64,000 bases of DNA from Bacteroidia bacterium (GTDB lineage: Bacteria > Bacteroidota > Bacteroidia > Chitinophagales > Chitinophagaceae): contig JAUIBA010000008.1 in assembly GCA_030427635.1 (NCBI GenBank), forward strand, positions 62,001 through 126,000, given 5' to 3'. Below the pieces are notes generated by a model. It did no database searches and was not told the DNA's origin. It was given only the letters and a program-made list of their open reading frames with translations. Made by a program: the position numbers and the translations under genes. Below, in pieces: positions 27,125 through 35,149 of the stretch (the first letter of the stretch is position 1; the number at the start of each line of letters is the position of its first letter).

Positions 27125-28528
27125 TTATGCTTTTACCTTATCCGGGTAAACAATTGCTGCTCCCTTCTCACTTTTTATTTTTCCGAAGCCACCCAGCACA
27201 TTTCGCAGGTTGTGATATCCTTCCCGCTTCAGCAGTGATGCAGCTATCACTGAGCGGTAGCCACCGGCACAATGTATATACAGGTTACGCTCATCGTCTA
27301 TCATGGCAATGTTTACAGGATCTGCCAGCGTATCCAGCGGCGCATTCACAGCACCTTTTACATGGCCGGCCTCAAACTCTGATGGCTTGCGCACATCTAC
27401 CACTTCCAGCATATCGTCATGTGGCATATCCATCACCAGCTCATCGGGCTCTATGTCTATAATCATGTCAATACGCTCCCCGGCCTGCTGCCATGCCTCA
27501 TACCCACCGGCCAGATAACCCTGTACATTATCAATACCTACACGCGCCAGCCGCACAATACTTTCCTGCTCCTTTCCTGGCTCTGTAACCAGTACCAGAT
27601 TCCGGTTATATGGCAGCAGCATGCCAGCCCACTCTGCAAAACGGCCATCCAGCCCTATGCTTACGGCTCCAGGTACAAAGCCGCTGGTAAATACAGTAGC
27701 AGGGCGGGTATCCAGTATCCATGCTCCTTCTTTTACCCGGTCTTTAAAGTCGGCAATGGTCAGTGACTGCATACCAGTACCCATCACATCGTCCAGACTA
27801 TCATAGCCCTCTTTATTGATACGGGCGTTAATAGGGAAGTATGCAGGTGGTGTAGCTAACCCACTTGTTACAGTTTTTATAAACTCATCCTTTGTCATTT
27901 CCTGCAATGCATAGTTGGTCTCCTTCTGTGCACCAATGGTACTGAACGTTTCCGGGCCCAGATTTTTACCGCAGGAGCTGCCGGGTCCATGAGCCGGGTA
28001 AACGATGATATGGTCTTCAAGCGGCTTTATTTTCTGCTGTAGCGAGTCATACATCATTCCTGCCAGATCTTCTTTACTAAGGTTGCCACTGAACAGGTCT
28101 GGCCTACCCACATCACCTACAAAAAGAGTATCACCAGTGAAAATACAATGAGGTTTACCATCCTCATCACTAAGCAGATAGCAGGTACTCTCCAGTGTAT
28201 GCCCCGGTGTATGCATCGTCTTGATAGTGATACTACCTATCCTGAACTCCTCTCCATCTTTGGCAATGTGCACTTTGAAAGATGCCTGAGTATCTGGTCC
28301 GTATACAATAGGAGCTCCTGTTTTCTGCGCCAGGTCTACATGACCACTTACAAAATCGGCATGAAAATGCGTTTCAAAAATGTAAGTGATTTTCACACCT
28401 CTCTCCTCAGCCATACGGATATAGGTATCTACATCCCGCAGCGGATCTATTACAGCTGCCTCACCATCACTCACTATAAAGTAAGCCGCCTCACTGAGAC
28501 AATTAGTATATAATTGCTTTATTTCCAT
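27125..28528 (-). CDS. Persulfide dioxygenase-sulfurtransferase fusion (CstB-like: MBL fold plus two rhodanese domains)
   Basis: A 467-residue cytoplasmic protein. Residues about 1-235 are a metallo-beta-lactamase domain of the ETHE1/persulfide dioxygenase type: ETHFHADFVSGH (HxHxD, with Phe where hydrolases have the second-metal His), MHTPGHTLES, FTGDTLFVGDVGRPDL and VYPAHGPGSSCG. A first rhodanese domain (about 255-355) has no active-site Cys. A second (about 370-465) keeps it in YIHCAGGYRS. This three-part order is that of staphylococcal CstB, which oxidises low-molecular-weight persulfide to thiosulfate. ATG at 28526-28528 (MEIKQLYTNCLSEA) is chosen; an upstream in-frame start adds 15 residues. 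Probable role: sulfide or persulfide detoxification. Confidence 0.87.
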   Translation of the reverse strand: MEIKQLYTNCLSEAAYFIVSDGEAAVIDPLRDVDTYIRMAEERGVKITYIFETHFHADFVSGHVDLAQKTGAPIVYGPDTQASFKVHIAKDGEEFRIGSITIKTMHTPGHTLESTCYLLSDEDGKPHCIFTGDTLFVGDVGRPDLFSGNLSKEDLAGMMYDSLQQKIKPLEDHIIVYPAHGPGSSCGKNLGPETFSTIGAQKETNYALQEMTKDEFIKTVTSGLATPPAYFPINARINKEGYDSLDDVMGTGMQSLTIADFKDRVKEGAWILDTRPATVFTSGFVPGAVSIGLDGRFAEWAGMLLPYNRNLVLVTEPGKEQESIVRLARVGIDNVQGYLAGGYEAWQQAGERIDMIIDIEPDELVMDMPHDDMLEVVDVRKPSEFEAGHVKGAVNAPLDTLADPVNIAMIDDERNLYIHCAGGYRSVIAASLLKREGYHNLRNVLGGFGKIKSEKGAAIVYPDKVKA

Positions 28529-28570
28529 AACTATTTTGTTTTTATTCAAAATGGGGAACACCACGCCCGA

Positions 28571-28578
28571 CAAATGTA
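28571..28578 (-). promoter_or_regulatory. -7 promoter element for the CstB-like gene
   Basis: TACATTTG on the minus strand (exact TAnnTTTG), giving a leader of about 35 nt before the ATG. A TTG lies 14 bp upstream, shorter than the usual spacing. Confidence 0.45.
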
Positions 28579-28630
28579 CTGTAAAGCGTTTTCAAAAAGA
28601 TTATTGACACATAAGCCCGCTCAATAATCG

Positions 28631-29056
28631 CTAAGGATGTGCCGCTACCCACACCTCACCATCGGCAAATACTTCCTTTTTCCAGATAGGTACTGTCTGC
28701 TTCAGGGTATCAATCGCATATCTGCATGCATCAAAAGCGGCATCACGATGGGCTGCGCTCACAGCTATTATCACCGCTGTTTCGCCCGGCAGCAGCACCC
28801 CGGTGCGGTGATGTATAAGAATACGGTGTAGTGGCCATTGCTTCAGTGCTGCGCAGGCAATTTTTTCCATCTCGGTATATGCCATGCGCTCATAAGCCTC
28901 AAACTCCAGGCGCAACACCTCTTTCCCCCCTGTACTGTTACGCACAGTACCTACAAACAGATTTATGCCCCCGGATGCGGTATTAGTAACCCATCTGCTA
29001 CACATGGCAGTATCCAGTGCCTTGTCAGAAATGCTGATATCATATAGCTGCTCCAT
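28631..29056 (-). CDS. moaE: Molybdopterin synthase catalytic subunit MoaE
   Basis: MoaE transfers sulfur from the MoaD thiocarboxylate to cyclic pyranopterin monophosphate to make molybdopterin. The protein (141 residues) has the family motifs GGINLFVGTVRNSTGG, LEFEAYERMA, HHRTGVLLPGE and VSAAHRDAAFDACRYAID, and the catalytic lysines in LKQTVPIWKKE. The ATG at 29054-29056 lies 4 bp after the moaD stop; a GTG start at 29071 would overlap moaD. Together with moaD it forms a two-gene unit. Other molybdenum-cofactor genes are not in the window. Confidence 0.93.
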   Translation of the reverse strand: MEQLYDISISDKALDTAMCSRWVTNTASGGINLFVGTVRNSTGGKEVLRLEFEAYERMAYTEMEKIACAALKQWPLHRILIHHRTGVLLPGETAVIIAVSAAHRDAAFDACRYAIDTLKQTVPIWKKEVFADGEVWVAAHP

Positions 29057-29060
29057 ACTA

Positions 29061-29303
29061 TTAGCCACCACTCACAGGGGGTATTAATGCTATTTCATCA
29101 TTATTGGTTACAACAGTATCGCCGGCAGCATATACTCCGTTTACAGCCATTGTAAGTGAACTAAGCTTTCTTAATTCCGGGTAGCGCTCAGAAAGCAACC
29201 CCAGCAACTCGTTTACTGTGACACTACTGCCGGTAACTACCACAGTGGTAGCAGATCCCGTTATTTCCCTGGCAATTCCGAATGTAAGTACTTTCAGATT
29301 CAT
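29061..29303 (-). CDS. moaD: Molybdopterin synthase sulfur carrier subunit MoaD
   Basis: An 80-residue ubiquitin-fold sulfur carrier. It ends with the required Gly-Gly (IPPVSGG), the site adenylated by MoeB-type enzymes and converted to a thiocarboxylate. The core has LTFGIAREITG near the start, and LLSERYPELRKL and NNDEIALIPPV, as in MoaD/ThiS proteins. It is directly followed by moaE, which fixes MoaD over ThiS. Confidence 0.92.
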   Translation of the reverse strand: MNLKVLTFGIAREITGSATTVVVTGSSVTVNELLGLLSERYPELRKLSSLTMAVNGVYAAGDTVVTNNDEIALIPPVSGG

Positions 29304-29348
29304 TAACGATAAAAGAAGATGTCAAAGATAACCACACAAAACTACCTA

Positions 29349-29382
29349 AAAAGCAACCGGGTCACACAATGTGTGACCCGGT
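29349..29382 (-). terminator. Rho-independent terminator of the beta-helix lipoprotein gene
   Basis: Arms ACCGGGTCACAC and GTGTGACCCGGT (29356-29367, 29371-29382). On the minus strand five T follow close behind. Confidence 0.75.
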
Positions 29383-29407
29383 CATAATATCGACTTAAAA
29401 ACAACTA

Positions 29408-30826
29408 TTAATATACAGTTGACTCAGCAGACCATGTAGTCCAACCCTTAGTCCAGTCATTGCTTGCATCGAATGCACCGATGTAAGTAGTGTTTTCCAG
29501 ACCATAAGTGCTTACGCTTACTGCACCTGTAAGTGCAGGTGAACCAGCGCCCAGCAGGAAGTTAGGAGTACCTGTACCTGAACCTGCAACAGCAGCAGAG
29601 TATTTGTTAGGATCTACCATCTTAACGTCAGCAGCGCTTGTCAGCACTACAGTGTTAGTAGCAGTTCTCCATGTTTTGTAAGCCGTAGAGTCAGCAGAAG
29701 TAAGTGCTGTAGCTTTCCATGGTGTAGCGCAACCAGCGATGATATTACCCTGGAACATCAGAGAACCAGACTTAGCGTTTTCGATAGTTTTTGTACCTTT
29801 TGTATCATCTATGTACAGACCAGCAGGGAAACCAATCAGCATAGAGTTAAGGATGCTTATAGAAGAGTTACGACGGATCTGAGCAGCATGCTGATAGTTT
29901 GCATTGATACCTGAAGTACCAGTAGTTGTTACAGGACCTACAACAGTGATGTTTGCAAATTTAGCAGAAGTCTGAGGCGTATTTGTAGAACCGTTAGCGT
30001 CGTTATCAGATTCAAAACCGTTTGAACCGGAAAGGTCAGCTATTGATTTATAACGGTGAATCAGACCATACTGTACTTTACCAGAGAAACCGTTATCAGT
30101 ATCGAAGTCATCATCCCATGAATAAGTAGCTACAAGGTGATCGCAGTTTACGTTACCACCAAACCACTCAATAGCGTCATCACCTGAACGGTAAACCTGT
30201 ACATAGCTGATAGTAGTACCAGCACCTACACCACCCAGTGTAAGACCGTTAATTTCATTGTCAGGAGAGTATGCAACACCGGCAAACTCGATACGTACAT
30301 ATTTCAGTGTACCTGAGTTATCATTCGCATTTGGAGTAGCACCGCCACCATAGTAGATGTATGCTTTTTCATCACCACCGTTTGTAGGTACCAGACCACC
30401 TTCTATTTTAGCTTCACCACCAGTAGCGTTTACTGCACCTTTACCCAGGATGATTACACCACCCCAGTCACCTTCGCGACGAGCACCTGCGTCCAGAGCA
30501 GAAGTAAATACGATTGGCTTATCAGCAGTACCCTGTGCATCAACTTTTGAACCACGGGTTACAACCAGTGTACCTTTTGTAGCCTTATCACCCATGATGA
30601 TAGTACCTGCAGGTATGTGCAGTGTAGCTCCGTTAGTAACGTATACAAATCCTTTCAGCAGATATTTCTTGTCAGCAGACAGTGTCATGTCTGAAGAAAT
30701 GTCACCGGTTATTTCTTCCGGACCAGTAGTAGTTGTCGGGGGAGTAGTTGTGTTATTGTCATCCTTCTTTTTGCAGGAGAAAACAACAGTTGAAAGTGCA
30801 AGAGTTGCAACAAGTAATTTTTTCAT
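29408..30826 (-). CDS. Outer-surface lipoprotein with predicted right-handed beta-helix
   Basis: A 472-residue lipoprotein. The N-terminus MKKLLVATLALSTVVFSC is a lipoprotein signal with Cys18 as lipid site, followed by KKKDDNN and a Thr/Pro linker (about 25-40). The rest shows regular Gly/Asn-spaced strands such as GATLHIPAGTIIMG, GTLVVTRGSKVDAQG, GDWGGVIILGKG and GSNGFESDNDANG, which suggest a parallel beta-helix. I recognise it as a widespread Bacteroidota family of unknown function, often placed beside a TonB-dependent receptor as here (receptor gene 224 bp upstream). It may bind the ligand at the surface (inference). It has its own -7 element after an intervening terminator, so it can be expressed separately. 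Codon use is strongly biased, hinting at high expression. Confidence 0.8.
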   Translation of the reverse strand: MKKLLVATLALSTVVFSCKKKDDNNTTTPPTTTTGPEEITGDISSDMTLSADKKYLLKGFVYVTNGATLHIPAGTIIMGDKATKGTLVVTRGSKVDAQGTADKPIVFTSALDAGARREGDWGGVIILGKGAVNATGGEAKIEGGLVPTNGGDEKAYIYYGGGATPNANDNSGTLKYVRIEFAGVAYSPDNEINGLTLGGVGAGTTISYVQVYRSGDDAIEWFGGNVNCDHLVATYSWDDDFDTDNGFSGKVQYGLIHRYKSIADLSGSNGFESDNDANGSTNTPQTSAKFANITVVGPVTTTGTSGINANYQHAAQIRRNSSISILNSMLIGFPAGLYIDDTKGTKTIENAKSGSLMFQGNIIAGCATPWKATALTSADSTAYKTWRTATNTVVLTSAADVKMVDPNKYSAAVAGSGTGTPNFLLGAGSPALTGAVSVSTYGLENTTYIGAFDASNDWTKGWTTWSAESTVY

Positions 30827-30845
30827 TTTGTTTCTGAATTTTCAG

Positions 30846-30853
30846 CAAAACTA
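30846..30853 (-). promoter_or_regulatory. -7 promoter element for the beta-helix lipoprotein gene
   Basis: TAGTTTTG on the minus strand, exact TAnnTTTG match, 19 bases before the start codon. It lies after the hairpin at 31002-31034, which suggests independent transcription. Confidence 0.5.
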
Positions 30854-31001
30854 TTCTGACAATATAAAGGCTATATTACCGTCAGATTAAGTTAAAGTTA
30901 AGTAGGGCAAACAGCACATATTAGCTTTGGGTTACAGAAAGAATATACACAACACAGGCCATACACAACAGCATAGTAGCGAATGAAATAACCTGTCTGC
31001 A

Positions 31002-31034
31002 TTAAAAAAGGAGGCCATAAGCCTCCTTTTTTAA
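31002..31034. terminator. Strong hairpin terminator between the TonB receptor and the lipoprotein gene
   Basis: A perfect 14-bp stem TTAAAAAAGGAGGC with its complement around a 5-nt loop. The T run works on the minus strand after the receptor gene (stop at 31051). It separates two genes that would otherwise look like an operon. Confidence 0.85.
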
Positions 31035-31050
31035 ACTATCATTTTCCTTA

Positions 31051-33852
31051 TCAGAACTTGTAAGTGAAGTTAACAAGTACCGATGTACCAGGGCGATATT
31101 TGGTAAGGATATAATCTTCTGCAGAGTTTACCTGATCAGTGTATACAGGATCATCAAACTTCTTGTTTCCATTCTGGTCGTAATAGAACAGGTAGGTTGC
31201 ATTCAGTACATCTTTAACGCTTACACGCAGCTCAGCTTTTTCACTGAGTGCATATGATGCCTGAAGATCCAGCAGGTTACGCGGGCGCTCAAATACGTTA
31301 CCCAGATTGAACCCTGTAGAACCACCACCCTGGCCTACCAGGTAGATGCGCTGTCCTATACGGTTGTACATAACACTGAAGCTCATTTTATTGTCTTCAG
31401 TCATATAGGTAAGGCTGGAGTTGATAACATAGTTCGACTGGCCGGTAAGCGGACGGTCCAGAGCACCTTTTGTTGTATCTTCTACCAGAGAGCGGATAAG
31501 TGATGCATTGGTATAGAAAGTAACACGCTGCAGGAATGATTCAGGAGCTATGAACGTAAGGTTTTTACGTATATCGCCCTCAATACCTACGTTGTATGCA
31601 CTTGGATAATTGTTAGGCTTTATTTCAAACGTGCTGATACCTGAAGAGTACACTTCATTTTCTATCGTATTCTTAAAATGCTTAAAGAAAACAGAACCTG
31701 ATATTACCTCACCATTGTTAGGATATATCTCATAACGCAGGTCGGCATTATGTATCTGAGAGCGCATCAGTCGTGGATTACCATTTACCAGTGCAGAGAG
31801 CTCATAGTCATAATATGCAAACGGTGCAATCTCACGCAGCTCAGGGCGTGCTACAGAGCGGAAATATGAAGCTCTCAGGTTAGCCTTTTCAGTGAGTGCA
31901 TAAGTGAAGTTTGCTGAAGGCAGGAAGTCTATCCAGGTTGTATCTACAGTAAGTGGCTTACCATAAAGGTCTGAGTTAAGTTTCAGGTTAAAGTATTCAA
32001 TCCTTGAACCCCAAACGATACGCAACCTTTCCGATATACGGTCGTCCAGCATAGCATATGCAGCACCGGTAGTGGTAGATGCATCATAAACATCAGAACC
32101 TGAAGTGATGTCTGCCAGCTTATATACACCATTTGAAATTGCAGTATTGTTGTACAGATCGGCAAGTGGCAATGTAGAGCCTATATATGGTGCAGCAGCA
32201 GTGTTAGACGGGTCCAGATCAGGAACCATACCTATATAACGTGCATCGAAGTTACGATGACGGTACTGACCCAGGCCACCTACTTTCAGCGTATTTTTCG
32301 TTCCGTTAAATTCAAAAGGCATAATATAGTTCACACTGGCGATATAGATATTCTCTGACAGGTTAGAAAACAGTCGGTTGTTACTTTTACCTACAGTGCT
32401 GTTGTCAGCTATCATTTCACCTGTGGTTTCATCACGGAAGTAAGTAACCTTCTTCTGGTCTGGCTGGTTATTCTCTATACGGTTATATGCAGCTACCCAA
32501 TTCAGTTTGTTCTGCTTTTTACCCACATTTACAGTACCCTCAATAGCACTCTTCAGCAATGATTTCTGAATAAGGTCAAAAGCATAGTAGTTTATATACT
32601 TGGAGCTTGAGTAGTTGTTACCCTCACGAAACAGAAAGTTATCATCAAAATTTCTGTTGTACAGGTTTTTCCATACCAGCTTTACTTTACCCGCTGTATA
32701 ACCGTAGTTAAATATCCCTCCCAGATTGGTAGAATACTTGTACACATTGTCTTTATAGTCAAAGTTGTCATAACGACGGTAAACATCTCTGAGTACTGTC
32801 TCATTGTGACTATAAGAAAGGCCTGCTACAAAACCGGTATGGGCTTTATTTTTCAGATCATAAGCACGACCCATTGTAGCCTGAATGCTACCGCCTGGCA
32901 TACCAGAACGCTCATTAACAGAAAAGTCGTTATTGAGAGATTTCTCAGCATTTATTTCCTGCGCTACAGTATACTTTCCTGTAAGGATAGCATTGGTAGT
33001 AGGCATGTTAGATGGCAGCTGCCTTGTACCGTTGTCAAATCCCAGTATATCTGTAGGGCTTTTATAGCCGGTTTTAAACGACTGGAAAGATGAAACAGTA
33101 TTATACGTACCGGTGAGACTTATAGAAGCAAAATTCTTTGTAGGCACCTCTTTAGTAAAAATAGATATCACACCACCTGCAAAATCGCCGGGAAGGTCAG
33201 GCGTGGCTGCCTTATTGATAACTATATTATCTATCACATTGGCTGGGATGATGTCAAAAGAGAATGCTTTACGGTTTGGCTCTGTACTGGGCAGCACCGC
33301 ATGGTCAAGAATAGCTGTATTGTAACGGTCACTGAGACCACGTACTATTACAAACTTATTATCCTGAATGGTGGTGCCGCTCACACGCTTCAGCACCTCA
33401 CCGGTATTACGGTCAGGAGAGCGCTTTATCACATCGGCAGAGATACCGTCAGAAATAGTAGCAGCATTTTTCTGCTGTACGTAAAGCGCGCTGATATTCT
33501 CTTTCTTCAGCGATGTTCTTACCACAACCTCTGCAAGCTGTGTCTCACTTGCCTGAGCAATAGCAATCTTTACGCTTGTTTCCTTATTATCTGTAACAAC
33601 TACATCCGATACTTCTTTTGTCTGATAACCTACATACTTTATTTCCAGCGTATAGGTACCTGCATCAGCAGTGAGCATAAAATTTCCGTCTATATCAGTA
33701 GTTGCTCCCAAAGACGTACCTTTAACCACAACTACGGCACCAATCACGGTTTCACCGCTTTTCTCGTCCGTTACTTTTCCGGTGATTTTGCCCCCGGCCA
33801 GCACATTAAAATAAGAACACAATAAGAGCGTAATTAAAGCAAAGCTTCGCAT
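31051..33852 (-). CDS. TonB-dependent receptor with carboxypeptidase-regulatory-like domain
   Basis: An outer-membrane receptor of 933 residues. Signal peptide about 1-19 (ends VLAG). Residues 20-105 form a regulatory-like beta sandwich (GKITGKVTDEKSGETVIGAV, DIDGNFMLTADAGTY). The plug domain has ISADVIKRSPDRNTGEVLKR, FVIVRGLSDRYNTAILD and LPGDFAGGVISIFTKEVP. A 22-strand-type barrel follows, ending TSVLVNFTYKF. The LSDRYNT and FAGGVI segments are typical of the receptor group that accompanies beta-helix lipoproteins in Bacteroidota. The lipoprotein gene follows after a terminator. The ligand cannot be read from the sequence. Confidence 0.88.
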   Translation of the reverse strand: MRSFALITLLLCSYFNVLAGGKITGKVTDEKSGETVIGAVVVVKGTSLGATTDIDGNFMLTADAGTYTLEIKYVGYQTKEVSDVVVTDNKETSVKIAIAQASETQLAEVVVRTSLKKENISALYVQQKNAATISDGISADVIKRSPDRNTGEVLKRVSGTTIQDNKFVIVRGLSDRYNTAILDHAVLPSTEPNRKAFSFDIIPANVIDNIVINKAATPDLPGDFAGGVISIFTKEVPTKNFASISLTGTYNTVSSFQSFKTGYKSPTDILGFDNGTRQLPSNMPTTNAILTGKYTVAQEINAEKSLNNDFSVNERSGMPGGSIQATMGRAYDLKNKAHTGFVAGLSYSHNETVLRDVYRRYDNFDYKDNVYKYSTNLGGIFNYGYTAGKVKLVWKNLYNRNFDDNFLFREGNNYSSSKYINYYAFDLIQKSLLKSAIEGTVNVGKKQNKLNWVAAYNRIENNQPDQKKVTYFRDETTGEMIADNSTVGKSNNRLFSNLSENIYIASVNYIMPFEFNGTKNTLKVGGLGQYRHRNFDARYIGMVPDLDPSNTAAAPYIGSTLPLADLYNNTAISNGVYKLADITSGSDVYDASTTTGAAYAMLDDRISERLRIVWGSRIEYFNLKLNSDLYGKPLTVDTTWIDFLPSANFTYALTEKANLRASYFRSVARPELREIAPFAYYDYELSALVNGNPRLMRSQIHNADLRYEIYPNNGEVISGSVFFKHFKNTIENEVYSSGISTFEIKPNNYPSAYNVGIEGDIRKNLTFIAPESFLQRVTFYTNASLIRSLVEDTTKGALDRPLTGQSNYVINSSLTYMTEDNKMSFSVMYNRIGQRIYLVGQGGGSTGFNLGNVFERPRNLLDLQASYALSEKAELRVSVKDVLNATYLFYYDQNGNKKFDDPVYTDQVNSAEDYILTKYRPGTSVLVNFTYKF

Positions 33853-33943
33853 CGAATAAATTTTGATGCAAAAGTGAGTGTCTTATATTATCATATTGTT
33901 ACCTCAAGTTTACTCTTGGGTTAAGTTAATATTCGGGAAACAA

Positions 33944-34531
33944 TTAGTTAACATTACTGCAGGGCGCAAAAGACCGCCTGTGATACCTGCATATGCCATG
34001 GGCTTTGATTCCGGCCACATGAGCTGCAGTCCCGTATCCTTTATTCCTGTCCCATTTGTAATGAGGAAATTCACGGTGTATCTGCATCATATAATCATCC
34101 CGGTATGTTTTGGCCAGTATGCTGGCCGCAGCAATAGAGGCGTATTTACCGTCCCCCTTCACAATACACTGATGTGCTATCCCAAAGTATGGCGGAAAGA
34201 TATGCCCATCTATCAATAACAGTTCAGGCCGCACCTTCAGGCCATCTATAGCATGATGCATTGCCTGAAATGATGCTTTCAGGATATTAATACTGTCTAT
34301 AAGGTTCACACTACTCTGCGCCACTGCCCATGCTATTGCCTGCTCCTCTATAATCGGACGCAGCTCATAACGGTGGGCTTCGGTAAGCTTTTTAGAGTCA
34401 TTCAAAAGCGGATGAAAAAAACCGGGAGGTAAAATAACAGCCGCAGAAAAAACCGGGCCTGCAAGACATCCCCGGCCTGCCTCATCGCAGCCTGCCTCTG
34501 TAACACCGGTAGTAAAACTTGCTTTCAGCAT
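33944..34531 (-). CDS. rnhB: Ribonuclease HII
   Basis: RNase HII cuts the RNA strand of RNA-DNA hybrids and excises single ribonucleotides from DNA. The protein (195 residues) has the signature GCDEAGRGCLAGPVFSAAV with the Asp-Glu metal ligands and the GRG motif, LLIDGHIF with the third acidic residue, and KGDGKYASIAAASILAKTYRD with the Lys-Asp region. Length is normal. It lies 32 bp downstream of a small secreted protein gene on the same strand. Confidence 0.95.
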   Translation of the reverse strand: MLKASFTTGVTEAGCDEAGRGCLAGPVFSAAVILPPGFFHPLLNDSKKLTEAHRYELRPIIEEQAIAWAVAQSSVNLIDSINILKASFQAMHHAIDGLKVRPELLLIDGHIFPPYFGIAHQCIVKGDGKYASIAAASILAKTYRDDYMMQIHREFPHYKWDRNKGYGTAAHVAGIKAHGICRYHRRSFAPCSNVN

Positions 34532-34563
34532 TGCTCTTTACAAATTTAGGACAATGCCGCTAA

Positions 34564-35061
34564 TCACTTACTGCTTTTCTGTTTCAGCACCTTGCACCGC
34601 TGTAGCAAGGTACCGTCCTCTATCATCTTATTAACTGCTGCTTCGGGGTTAGGATATCCTGACCTGAGGCCACAGTCACACAACACCTCCAGTGGGTCCT
34701 TGCATTTAATCATATTCATCATCTTTTCCTGGCTGAGCGGCTCTTTCATATGAGCATACTTCCGGTAGCTGATATTCAGGAATGCAACATTAGTGCCTAT
34801 ACCACGATTATCCATCAGATACCCCTTCTTTAAGGATACAGGCATAGCGTCTTTCCCGGCTGCTGCAAGGTCCTGTGGTGCAGGGTAGGTCACTATCCGC
34901 TTTCCATCCTCTGAAAGCAATACAGGCACCAGTTTTTTAAAATTTTTCTTTGTCTTGTAAACAAGCAGATGTGGTCCCGGTACGCCCACAGGCTGGGCTA
35001 TGGCCGTAATGCTCATGCAGGTAAGTATTGCTGCTGCTATGCCCGCTGTTTTTGATGTCAT
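34564..35061 (-). CDS. Small secreted protein of unknown function
   Basis: A 165-residue protein with a signal peptide (about residues 1-22, ends AIAQ). The mature part is Lys-rich with a cysteine group near the end (CKDPLEVLCDCGLRSGYP and RCKVLK), which could form disulfides or bind metal. I do not recognise a family. It is followed by rnhB at 32 bp and preceded by the terminator of the C10 protease gene, so it probably starts a transcript; an A/T-rich stretch lies just before the start codon. Confidence 0.7.
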   Translation of the reverse strand: MTSKTAGIAAAILTCMSITAIAQPVGVPGPHLLVYKTKKNFKKLVPVLLSEDGKRIVTYPAPQDLAAAGKDAMPVSLKKGYLMDNRGIGTNVAFLNISYRKYAHMKEPLSQEKMMNMIKCKDPLEVLCDCGLRSGYPNPEAAVNKMIEDGTLLQRCKVLKQKSSK

Positions 35062-35088
35062 AGGTGTATTTTTTTATAAAATTGTACT

Positions 35089-35126
35089 AAAAAGCAACTG
35101 CTGCAAGCCATAGCTGCAGCAGTTGC
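35089..35126 (-). terminator. Rho-independent terminator of the C10 protease gene
   Basis: Arms GCAACTGCTGCA and TGCAGCAGTTGC (35094-35105, 35115-35126), followed on the minus strand by TTTTT. Confidence 0.8.
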
Positions 35127-35149
35127 ATACCCTTGTTATATACCAGGAG

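Noticed and set aside
33301-33825. A 174-codon plus-strand frame with many Cys and Tyr
   Set aside because: It is antisense to the N-terminus of the TonB receptor and has no start context or family match.
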